Shown: in pieces, positions 1-4,771 of the stretch
Layout of the letters: each line of letters begins with the position of its first letter
Position numbering within the stretch: the stretch's first letter is position 1
Source: an uncultured Collinsella sp.
GTDB lineage: Bacteria; Actinomycetota; Coriobacteriia; Coriobacteriales; Coriobacteriaceae
NCBI GenBank assembly: GCA_902493615.1
Contig: CABUQK010000104.1
Coordinates: 1 to 6,897 of the forward strand
Length of the DNA stretch: 6,897 bases
Direction of reading: 5' to 3'
Notes under the pieces: generated by a model
The model's database searches: none
What the model saw: only the letters and a program-made list of their open reading frames with translations
Told to the model about the DNA's origin: nothing
Translations under genes and position numbers: made by a program

Positions 1-18
1 CGTAGCGGGTGGTTTAAA

Positions 19-39
19 GCTGGCCGCTGCGCGGCCAGC
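19..39. repeat. Perfect 9-bp GC-rich inverted repeat
   Basis: GCTGGCCGC (19-27) is followed after a 3-nt spacer by its exact reverse complement GCGGCCAGC (31-39). It would form a very stable hairpin on either strand. On the minus strand it is followed by only TTTAAACC and on the plus strand by GGACTAAAG, so neither side has a convincing U tract. It may be a weak or Rho-aided 3' end, either for the minus-strand SIS gene or for an unseen gene to the left, or part of a structured repeat with the hairpins at 59-160. The fold is seen; the role is inference. Confidence 0.5.
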
Positions 40-52
40 GGACTAAAGTCTT

Positions 53-87
53 GAATGAAAAGGCGCTGACCTTTTGGTCGCGCCTTT
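53..87 (-). terminator. Probable terminator of the SIS-domain gene
   Basis: AAAGGCGC (59-66) pairs with GCGCCTTT (80-87), and inside it GACC (68-71) pairs with GGTC (76-79) around a TTTT loop. One T at 67 is bulged, giving about 12 bp of stem. Read on the minus strand, the stem runs into TTTTCATTC, a modest U-rich tail, about 85 nt beyond the stop codon of the SIS gene. The plus strand has a shorter tail (CCTTTGAAATT), so weak bidirectional action for a convergent gene left of the window is possible. The structure is clear; terminator strength is a guess. Confidence 0.5.
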
Positions 88-93
88 GAAATT

Positions 94-160
94 GAACGGC
101 AGATTGGCCAAATGCCGGACGCGCAGCGTCGGCTGGTCCGCCGTTCGGTAGAACGGCGGA
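94..160 (+). other. Two mutually exclusive stem-loops downstream of the SIS gene
   Basis: Two alternative folds share bases 137-146. In fold A, 94-109 pairs with 131-146 over 16 positions: twelve Watson-Crick pairs, three G-U pairs (104/136, 105/135, 106/134) and one A-C mismatch (101/139). It encloses an inner GACGC/GCGTC hairpin (118-122/126-130). In fold B, TCCGCCGTTC (137-146) pairs perfectly with GAACGGCGGA (151-160) around a GGTA loop. The G-U pairs of fold A become A-C mismatches on the minus strand, so fold A fits a plus-strand RNA better. There is no start codon with a ribosome site or reading frame of note. The element could be a repeat, a 3' UTR structure or part of a small RNA; none can be claimed. 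Confidence 0.4.
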
Positions 161-170
161 ACTAATACTC

Positions 171-1163
171 CTAGTAGTCGAGCTTCCACATGTAGCGGCG
201 CGTCATATAGTCCTTGTGGGTGACGGCAGAGAGCGCGCGCATGTACACGTTGTTGAGTATCGGGGCAAAGATCAGGTGGTTGAAGTACTCGCTCACGCTG
301 TCCTTGATGTCGTTAAGGCCGAGCTCCTTGGCGTCGAGCTGATAGACGCGCTCGCCACCGTACTGGTTGACGAAGCGGATGCCGCGCTCGTCGTTGCAGC
401 GGCTGCGGCCGACGCTGATGAGCTGGAACAGCGAGGTGCGCTTGTCCAGGATCTCGAAGGGGCCATGGAAGAAATCGCAGGTGTTGATGGTGCAAGAGTC
501 GATCTGCAGCATCTCCTGCACGTTGCAGATGCTAAAGACGTAGGCGGCACCAAAGAGCGGGCCCTGGGCCATGACGTTGATGCAGGGCTTGTCGGCGTTC
601 TGCTCGGCCCACTTGGCAGCGAGCGGACGGGTGTACTCGACGGCCTTGCGATAGATGGGGTCGACCAAGTCAAACGCGGCCATAGCGGTCTCGTACTCGG
701 CATAGCCCTCGGTCTGCTGCGTGAGCTCCATGGCGATCATGGTCACGACGGCGGAGTTGGTGCGACCCATGCAGGACTCGTCGACGGCCAGGCTGTCGTA
801 CTGGATCTTGTAGTCGCAGACCTCGGTGAGGCCGGACTCGTCAACATAGATGGCGATGGTGCTGGCGCCGTGGTCCTTGGCGACCTGGGCGGCAACGATG
901 GTCTCCTTGGTGCCGCGCATGGACACGACGACGGCCAGGGTGTTCTCGTTAACGTAGGCCGGGGTGGCGTGCACGAACTCGTTGCTGGTGTAGCTGGAGC
1001 TCACGACCTGCGTGGCCTCGTGCTCCATAAAGTACTGGGCAGGATAGTTGCCGCCGTTGGATCCGCCGGCGCCAATCCACACGACGCGCTTGATGCCGCC
1101 CTTGTCTGCCTTGTCAGCCAAAACCTGGGAGACGACGTCCTTAACCTGTTCCTGAGTAGTCAT
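171..1163 (-). CDS. SIS-domain protein, FrlB/FraB-type sugar-amine 6-phosphate deglycase (putative)
   Basis: This 330-residue cytoplasmic protein has a double SIS (sugar isomerase) fold. Family enzymes such as FrlB and FraB cleave fructosamine 6-phosphates (fructoselysine-6-P, fructose-aspartate-6-P) to glucose-6-P and a free amine. Seen: N-terminal SIS domain at about residues 25-150 with GAGGSN (31-36) and SMRGTKET (81-88), the usual SGxT loop in the modified form found in this subgroup. The second domain (about 195-300) carries E217 and, sixteen residues later, H233 in FFHGPFEI. From memory, E. coli FrlB and Salmonella FraB have their catalytic Glu and His at the same spacing. The C-terminal RRYMWKLDY resembles the FrlB end. 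The start is ATG at 1163; AGAAAGG lies about 10 nt upstream. It diverges from a GntR gene and appears monocistronic. The substrate is not determined; an AgaS-like isomerase/deaminase is the main alternative. No symbol is given because the substrate is unknown. Confidence 0.8.
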   Translation of the reverse strand: MTTQEQVKDVVSQVLADKADKGGIKRVVWIGAGGSNGGNYPAQYFMEHEATQVVSSSYTSNEFVHATPAYVNENTLAVVVSMRGTKETIVAAQVAKDHGASTIAIYVDESGLTEVCDYKIQYDSLAVDESCMGRTNSAVVTMIAMELTQQTEGYAEYETAMAAFDLVDPIYRKAVEYTRPLAAKWAEQNADKPCINVMAQGPLFGAAYVFSICNVQEMLQIDSCTINTCDFFHGPFEILDKRTSLFQLISVGRSRCNDERGIRFVNQYGGERVYQLDAKELGLNDIKDSVSEYFNHLIFAPILNNVYMRALSAVTHKDYMTRRYMWKLDY

Positions 1164-1201
1164 CGTGCATCAGCCTTTCTTCTCGTTTGATGCTCTCGAT
1201 G

Positions 1202-1217
1202 GCATACAAGTTACATA
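1202..1217 (+). promoter_or_regulatory. Candidate operator copy 1 for the divergent GntR regulator
   Basis: GCATACAAGTTACATA is identical at 15 of 16 positions to the copy at 1341-1356. It has partial dyad symmetry around G1210 (CATACAA on the left, TT..AT on the right), as expected for a dimeric HutC-type repressor. A second CATACAtG half-site begins 11 bp later (1214-1221), one helical turn on. It overlaps the proposed -10 of the SIS gene. Repetition is seen; binding by the neighbouring regulator is inferred from position. Confidence 0.6.
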
Positions 1218-1236
1218 CATGTTTTGGTTATGTCGA
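1208..1236 (-). promoter_or_regulatory. Possible SIS-gene promoter
   Basis: Read on the minus strand, TCGACA (1231-1236; five of six matches to TTGACA) is followed after 17 bp by TAACTT (1208-1213; a weak -10). Transcription would begin near 1200, leaving a leader of roughly 37 nt with the AGAAAGG ribosome site. Operator copy 1 covers the -10 and copy 2 lies just upstream of the -35, which fits repression. An alternative -10-like TATAGC sits at 1247-1252 with a poor -35 spacing. Confidence 0.35.
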
Positions 1237-1240
1237 CTAG

Positions 1241-1248
1241 TTGTATGC
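1241..1248 (-). promoter_or_regulatory. Candidate operator copy 2, inverted half-site
   Basis: TTGTATGC is the exact reverse complement of the GCATACAA core of copies 1 and 3. Its centre lies about 30 bp from that of copy 1, close to three helical turns, so dimers on both could lie on the same DNA face. Its outer half is poorly matched, so it may be a weaker or auxiliary site. Confidence 0.45.
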
Positions 1249-1270
1249 TATATTTGTCTTAGAAATTTTG

Positions 1271-1300
1271 CTGGTAAGGTTTTCGGTAGCTCGATACCAG
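1271..1300. repeat. Short inverted repeat in the divergent promoter region
   Basis: CTGGTA (1271-1276) and TACCAG (1295-1300) form a perfect 6-bp inverted repeat with an 18-bp spacer; an inner GGTA (1285-1288) can also pair with TACC (1295-1298). It lies between the two predicted promoters and does not resemble the GCATACAA element. It could be a site for another regulator or chance. Confidence 0.2.
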
Positions 1301-1311
1301 CGGTTTTATTG

Positions 1312-1339
1312 TTGTGTTGAATACATGCTTGCTTAGATA
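1312..1339 (+). promoter_or_regulatory. Possible gntR-family gene promoter
   Basis: TTGTGT (1312-1317) and TAGATA (1334-1339) are spaced by 16 bp, which would start transcription near 1346, about 23 nt before the ATG. Operator copy 3 (1341-1356) would then sit on the start site, consistent with autoregulation. The -10 lies inside a palindrome, GCTTAGATAAGC (1331-1342). The hexamers are imperfect, so this is tentative. Confidence 0.35.
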
Positions 1340-1340
1340 A

Positions 1341-1356
1341 GCATACAAGTTAGATA
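1341..1356 (+). promoter_or_regulatory. Candidate operator copy 3, upstream of the GntR gene
   Basis: GCATACAAGTTAGATA shares its first twelve bases exactly with copy 1 and 15 of 16 overall. It lies between the proposed -10 and the start codon of the regulator gene, a normal place for negative autoregulation. An ATGCTT/AAGCAT inverted repeat (1325-1330/1339-1344) overlaps its left edge. Confidence 0.6.
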
Positions 1357-1368
1357 TAGGCTGATCGC

Positions 1369-2091
1369 ATGAACGCTTCATCTAAAAAGAAACTGAGCCA
1401 ATACGAGCGCTTGGCGGGTACGCTTCGCGACCGCATCGCCGCCGGCATCTACGCACGCGGAGACAAGCTGCCGTCCGAGATGGAGCTCATGGACGAATCG
1501 GGGCTGTCGCGCAGCACCGTGCGCCACGCCCTTAAGGTTCTCGTTGATGAGGGCCTGGTGCGCACCGAGCGCGGGCGTGGCGCCTTTGTGGCCGACACGC
1601 CCGCGCTCCACGAGAACAACCTAGTGTTTTCGAGCTATACCAAGCAGGTCGAAGGTCAGGGCATGAAGCCCACCACGCGCACCGTGGACTCGGGCTTTGC
1701 CAAGGCGGCCGGCAGCATAGCTAAGTTCTTTGACGCCGCCGTGGGCAGCAAGCTCGTCAAACTTGTCCGCCTGCGCTACCTGGACGACGTGCCGCTGTGC
1801 CTGGAGACCACCTACCTGCCGCCAAGCTTCGAGACGCTCATCGATCGCGATATCAACGGTTCGCTCTACGCGACGCTGCGCCAAGAATTCCATCGCGCGC
1901 CAGCACAGGGACATAAGACCTTTGAGGTGTGCTATGCCTCGCAAAACGAGGCGTTTTTGCTCAACGTCGAGCGCGGGCAGGCGCTGATCCTGATCACCGA
2001 CTACGTCTACGACACCGACGGCCGACCGCTCCATGTCTCTAAGCGCATCCAACGCACCGACCGCGCCAAATACACCGAGCCAATCGGCTAA
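1369..2091 (+). CDS. GntR family transcriptional regulator, HutC subfamily
   Basis: This 240-residue DNA-binding regulator has two domains. Residues 10-76 form the winged helix-turn-helix typical of GntR proteins, with LPSEMELMDESGLSRSTVRHAL (34-55, key residues P35, S36, E37, S47, R48, T50, V51, R52) and the wing ERGRGAFV (67-74). Residues from about 85 to 232 match a UTRA effector domain, with conserved LCLETTYLP around E146. HutC-type proteins are usually repressors released by a sugar phosphate or related metabolite. The gene diverges from the SIS deglycase, and three GCATACAA-type elements lie between them, so it probably controls that gene and itself. By analogy with FrlR of E. coli, the effector may be the phosphorylated substrate of the deglycase; that is inference. 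The ATG start is preceded by only a weak TAGG, and no better in-frame start is visible. Confidence 0.9.
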   Translation: MNASSKKKLSQYERLAGTLRDRIAAGIYARGDKLPSEMELMDESGLSRSTVRHALKVLVDEGLVRTERGRGAFVADTPALHENNLVFSSYTKQVEGQGMKPTTRTVDSGFAKAAGSIAKFFDAAVGSKLVKLVRLRYLDDVPLCLETTYLPPSFETLIDRDINGSLYATLRQEFHRAPAQGHKTFEVCYASQNEAFLLNVERGQALILITDYVYDTDGRPLHVSKRIQRTDRAKYTEPIG

Positions 2092-2112
2092 CCTGCCAAA
2101 ATAAACCTGTCC
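2090..2112 (-). repeat. CAGGTT tandem element at the convergent gene junction
   Basis: Read on the minus strand, GGGACAGGTTTATTTTGG is followed by a second CAGGTT, so CAGGTT occurs twice 8 bp apart (plus-strand AACCTG at 2104-2109 and 2090-2095). It spans nearly the whole interval between the stop codons of the regulator and the acetyltransferase. ACCTGCCA (2091-2098) can pair with TGGTAGGT (2118-2125), but there is no following U run. I recall similar GGGACAGGTTTATTTT phrases as dispersed repeats in bacterial genomes; that is unverified memory. Confidence 0.35.
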
Positions 2113-2703
2113 CTAAATGGTAGGTTTGGGGAGGTCGGGGAACCAGGTTGGTTTGGGTTGGTTAGGTGTGCGCTCGGCTAGGACCAGCTCCATCCAACAC
2201 ATGTCGTACCAGCGACCGAACTTTTGGGCGCAGCGGTCGAAGACACCCACCAGGCGATATCCCATATGGGCATGGAAGTCCTGGCTGTTGTGCGTCAGGT
2301 ACTCGTCGTCCTTGTCGTGCGGCACGGCGATGAGGGCGCACATGTTGGTGATGCCCATCGAGACCAGGCATTGCTTGAGCGCGTCATGCAGCTTGCGGCC
2401 CAGCCCACCGTGGCGCACATCACGCGCCAAGTAAATCGATGTCTCGACCGACCAGTCGTATGCCTCTCGGCTGTTGAGCGGGCTCACATAGGCATAGCCC
2501 ACCGGACGTCCGCGGAGTTCCATCACCAAATACGGATAGCGCCTGAGCGTACGCTCGATGCGCCCGGCGAACTCCTCAACGCTCGGCACCTCGTATTCGC
2601 AGGTAATCGCCGTCTGGCGCACATACGGCTCATAGATGGCAAGCAACGCCGGCGCGTCATCGGGCGTCGCCAGGCGAATCGTCGGCTCGGACATCTCGGG
2701 CAT
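2113..2703 (-). CDS. GNAT N-acetyltransferase, Pat/MnaT (phosphinothricin/methionine sulfoximine acetyltransferase) type
   Basis: This 196-residue cytoplasmic enzyme would transfer acetyl from acetyl-CoA to a small amine. Relatives (COG1247: Pat, Bar, MnaT) act on phosphinothricin, methionine sulfoximine or similar amino-acid analogues. Seen: IRLATPDDAPALLAIYEPYV (9-28) as the N-terminal strand-helix, PYLVMELRGRPVGYAYVSP (57-75), DWSVETSIYL with E87, the acetyl-CoA motif R97-x-x-G100-x-G102, a VPHDKDDEYLTHNSQDFHAHMGY block (128-149), and the family signature KFGRWYDMCWMEL (161-173). I chose ATG 2703 because GGGGGAGGGG lies just upstream; a TTG 18 nt earlier falls in the preceding terminator tail and has no ribosome site. 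The last 17 residues are proline-rich and likely disordered. The substrate cannot be read from sequence. The preceding terminator separates it from the aldolase gene. Confidence 0.85.
   Translation of the reverse strand: MPEMSEPTIRLATPDDAPALLAIYEPYVRQTAITCEYEVPSVEEFAGRIERTLRRYPYLVMELRGRPVGYAYVSPLNSREAYDWSVETSIYLARDVRHGGLGRKLHDALKQCLVSMGITNMCALIAVPHDKDDEYLTHNSQDFHAHMGYRLVGVFDRCAQKFGRWYDMCWMELVLAERTPNQPKPTWFPDLPKPTI
2119..2166 (+). other. G-tract cluster, possible two-tier G-quadruplex region
   Basis: The plus strand has ten runs of two to four G in 48 nt, separated by 1-5 nt: 2119-2120, 2123-2124, 2128-2131, 2133-2134, 2137-2140, 2146-2147, 2150-2151, 2155-2157, 2160-2161 and 2165-2166. GGTTGGTTTGGGTTGG resembles two-tier quadruplex formers. 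It is the non-coding strand of the acetyltransferase tail and would be in RNA only by read-through of the regulator gene, which lacks a clear terminator. The pattern is seen; folding and function are inference, since proline/threonine codons on the other strand explain part of it. Confidence 0.35.
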
Positions 2704-2719
2704 ACAGCCCCTCCCCCTC
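2704..2719 (-). promoter_or_regulatory. Ribosome binding site that sets the acetyltransferase start
   Basis: Minus-strand GAGGGGGAGGGGCTGT directly precedes ATG 2703, giving two overlapping purine-rich Shine-Dalgarno matches. Spacing suits this ATG and is too long for the next ATG nine bases downstream. The site begins immediately after the T tract of the upstream terminator, so there is no room for a promoter between them. Confidence 0.65.
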
Positions 2720-2762
2720 AAAAATAAAGGCCGCCTTGCGCCAAACCCAGCGCAAGGCGGCC
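2720..2762 (-). terminator. Strong Rho-independent terminator after the threonine aldolase gene
   Basis: GGCCGCCTTGCGC (2729-2741) pairs perfectly over 13 bp with GCGCAAGGCGGCC (2750-2762) around an 8-nt loop. On the minus strand the stem is followed directly by TTTATTTTT. It starts 18 nt after the aldolase stop codon at 2781. This is the clearest terminator in the window and marks the end of any mfd/PAP2/aldolase transcript. Confidence 0.92.
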
Positions 2763-2780
2763 TCTCGTCATTACATCAGG

Positions 2781-3806
2781 CTACAGGACAGCCGCCAACG
2801 CGTCGATATCCTCCTGCGTCGTGGCCCAGCTGGTGCAAAAACGCACCACCGTGTGGGTATCGTCATACTTTTCCCAGTACTCGATCGCCGCATGCTCGCG
2901 AATGCGGGCCATGTCCTCGTTGGACAGAATCACGAACTGCTGGTTGGTCGGCGTCTCCAAGAAGAACTGGTAGCCGTGCTCGTGCAGCACGCGGCGCAGC
3001 GCCTGAGCGGTCTCAATCGCCTGGCGACCAATCTCAAAATACAGGCCATCGGTAAAGAGCGCCTCAAACTGCACGCCCGTCAGGCGGCCCTTGGCAAGCA
3101 GCGCGCCGTGCTGCTTAATGCGCGGAATGGGGTGCGCCGGGGCGTGCATGCCGCAGAACACCACGGCCTCGCCGCAGAGCGCGCCGCACTTGGTGCCGCC
3201 GATGTAGAACACGTCGCACAGCTGCGCCAGCTCGGGCAGGGTAATGTCGCACTCATCGGCCGCCAGCGCATAGGCCAGGCGGGCGCCATCCACAAACAGC
3301 GGAATCTCGCGCTTCTGGCACACTGCGTGAATCGCCGCGAGCTCGGCCTTGGAGTACAGCGTGCCGTACTCGGTCGATAGGCTCACGTACACGGCACCCG
3401 GGAACACCGTGTGCTCGTAGCTCTCGTTTTCGTAGAACACCTGGATATAGTTCTCGAGGTCCTCGGCGTGCATCTTGCCCTCGTAGCCGGGGATGGTGAG
3501 CACCTTGTGGCCGCCAAACTCAATGGCGCCCGCCTCGTGGCAGGCGACGTGGCCGGTCTCGGCAGCAACGACGCCCTCGTACGGCGCGAGCAGCATGTCG
3601 ATCACCGTGGCGTTAGCCTGCGTGCCGCCCACCAGGAAAAACACGTCGGCGTCAGGCGCCTGACAGGCCTCGCGAATAAGTTGCTTGGCACGCTCGGTGT
3701 GCGCATCGGTACCGTAGCCGGGCTGCGGCTCCATGTTGGTATCGACGAGCGCCTGCAGCACTGCCGGATGTGCACCGTGGGAATAGTCGTTGTTAAACGC
3801 GAGCAT
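2781..3806 (-). CDS. Low-specificity L-threonine aldolase, PLP-dependent
   Basis: This 341-residue fold-type I pyridoxal-phosphate enzyme would split L-threonine or L-allo-threonine into glycine and acetaldehyde. Seen in order: N-terminal FNNDYSHGAHP (4-14); GGTQAN (60-65), the phosphate-binding turn; H86 in ETGHVACHEAGA, which by family knowledge stacks on the cofactor ring; VDGARL (172-177) with D173 for the pyridine nitrogen and R176; IGGTKCG (202-208) with K206 as the Schiff-base lysine; and R322 in VVRFCTSWATT, the likely carboxylate-binding arginine. Length and motifs are normal for the family. ATG 3806 is supported by AGAGAGG about six nt upstream. It follows the PAP2 gene by 45 bp without a terminator and ends in a strong one. 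Related beta-eliminating lyases share the fold, so the exact amino-acid preference is not certain; ltaE-like, but I do not assign the symbol. Confidence 0.9.
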   Translation of the reverse strand: MLAFNNDYSHGAHPAVLQALVDTNMEPQPGYGTDAHTERAKQLIREACQAPDADVFFLVGGTQANATVIDMLLAPYEGVVAAETGHVACHEAGAIEFGGHKVLTIPGYEGKMHAEDLENYIQVFYENESYEHTVFPGAVYVSLSTEYGTLYSKAELAAIHAVCQKREIPLFVDGARLAYALAADECDITLPELAQLCDVFYIGGTKCGALCGEAVVFCGMHAPAHPIPRIKQHGALLAKGRLTGVQFEALFTDGLYFEIGRQAIETAQALRRVLHEHGYQFFLETPTNQQFVILSNEDMARIREHAAIEYWEKYDDTHTVVRFCTSWATTQEDIDALAAVL

Positions 3807-3851
3807 GGCAATCCTCTCTTACCGGGTATCGGTCAGATGATTCAAACGGAG

Positions 3852-4715
3852 CTATTGTACGCCGTTGAGATAGGCAATGCGCGCGGCAAGGCACTCAAGC
3901 GCCAGCACCAGGGCAAAGCCGCAGCTTACGTCACTCAAAAAGTGCGCCCCGATCACGATACGGCCAAAGGCGACGAGCGCCGCGACCACAGCCGCCGTCC
4001 AAAAGACCACGCGGCGGCGCGACGGTTTTTCCTTAAAGGCCGCCGCGGGAAGCCCGGCGAGCATAAGACCGATCGCCGCGTGCGCCGTGTGCCCACTCGC
4101 AAACGACTTAAAGCCGTCCTTGATTACACCGGTGGCGATATAAGTCCACTTGTCGGGGTTGCCGATCACCCACCACGGCTGAAACTCGAGACCCTGCGTC
4201 ACCTCGATCACGCGCATGCGAGGGCGCGACCACAGCGGTTTGACAATCACGTTGAGGATAATGGCCTGAGCGACCCACACGGCAAGCACCATCAACGCCC
4301 AGCGCGTGAGCTCGTCGGGCTCGGTCGTGCGCGTGAGGCGATAGACGATAAGGTTGGCGGCGATGACCAGCACAAATGTCAGCACCAGCTGAACGGCAAT
4401 GAGTTTACCGCCAACCTTCAGGGACGAGACGATCTCGTAGCCGGCCAGGCCAACGTTGACGAGGATGCCGAGCACGGCGAGCCATTTGCTCTCCCTGGAG
4501 TCGGGACGCACCGCGCGCACGAGCATAACGCCCGCGATGCTCGCCGTCAGCTCGAACGGCAGCTCACCGGCCGCCTCGACAAAGCGACCGTACATGCTGC
4601 CGATATTGAACAGCGCGCTCGAGATCTGATAATCGAAGAAACTGCCCACGCCCAGACAAAGACACAGGACAACCGCGATAATGGCGACATCTTTCTTATA
4701 GATGTATCCGAACAT
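3852..4715 (-). CDS. PAP2-family integral membrane phosphatase
   Basis: This 287-residue membrane protein has about seven to eight hydrophobic segments (roughly 10-26, 50-68, 78-96, 104-125, 138-157, 210-226, 236-255, 262-282). It carries the three PAP2 catalytic motifs: K159-x6-R166, SGH with H209 (207-209), and R252-x5-H258-x3-D262. The family removes phosphate from lipid phosphates such as phosphatidic acid, phosphatidylglycerol phosphate or undecaprenyl pyrophosphate. Two prolines of the consensus are replaced: KX6RP reads KX6RM (M167) and PSGH reads ASGH (A206). All residues usually needed for catalysis remain. The long N-terminal half before motif 1 adds membrane segments relative to minimal PAP2 proteins. 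ATG 4715 has AAAGGA close upstream. It lies 56 bp after mfd and 45 bp before the aldolase gene on the same strand. The lipid substrate is unknown. Confidence 0.87.
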   Translation of the reverse strand: MFGYIYKKDVAIIAVVLCLCLGVGSFFDYQISSALFNIGSMYGRFVEAAGELPFELTASIAGVMLVRAVRPDSRESKWLAVLGILVNVGLAGYEIVSSLKVGGKLIAVQLVLTFVLVIAANLIVYRLTRTTEPDELTRWALMVLAVWVAQAIILNVIVKPLWSRPRMRVIEVTQGLEFQPWWVIGNPDKWTYIATGVIKDGFKSFASGHTAHAAIGLMLAGLPAAAFKEKPSRRRVVFWTAAVVAALVAFGRIVIGAHFLSDVSCGFALVLALECLAARIAYLNGVQ

Positions 4716-4771
4716 GCTTTCCTTTCGATGGAGCCAGAGTGCCCAAATGGGGCGTTTGCAGCGTCGACCCG

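Noticed and set aside
1..170. tRNA or other known RNA gene at the left end
   Set aside because: The hairpins do not form a cloverleaf, there is no T-arm GTTCRA motif in place, and no known RNA family was recognised.
216..1190. Long plus-strand open frame opposite the SIS gene (324 codons)
   Set aside because: Its product is a Val/Gly/Asp/His-rich low-complexity shadow with no family motifs. It lies antisense to a gene with clear SIS domains and arises from GC-rich third positions.
2704..2721. TTG 2721 as start of the acetyltransferase
   Set aside because: This TTG lies in the terminator T tract and the added residues are encoded by the ribosome site itself. ATG 2703 has ideal Shine-Dalgarno spacing.
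2224..2727. Plus-strand open frame opposite the acetyltransferase
   Set aside because: No family features, antisense to a gene with a clear GNAT signature, and it ends near the terminator hairpin of the aldolase gene.
3807..3851. Promoter for the aldolase gene in its upstream gap
   Set aside because: Minus-strand TTGAAT is followed at 17 bp by GTAAGA, which is too poor a -10 to annotate.
4740..4754. GCCC/GGGC hairpin between mfd and the PAP2 gene as a terminator
   Set aside because: The stem is only four pairs and no T run follows on the minus strand.
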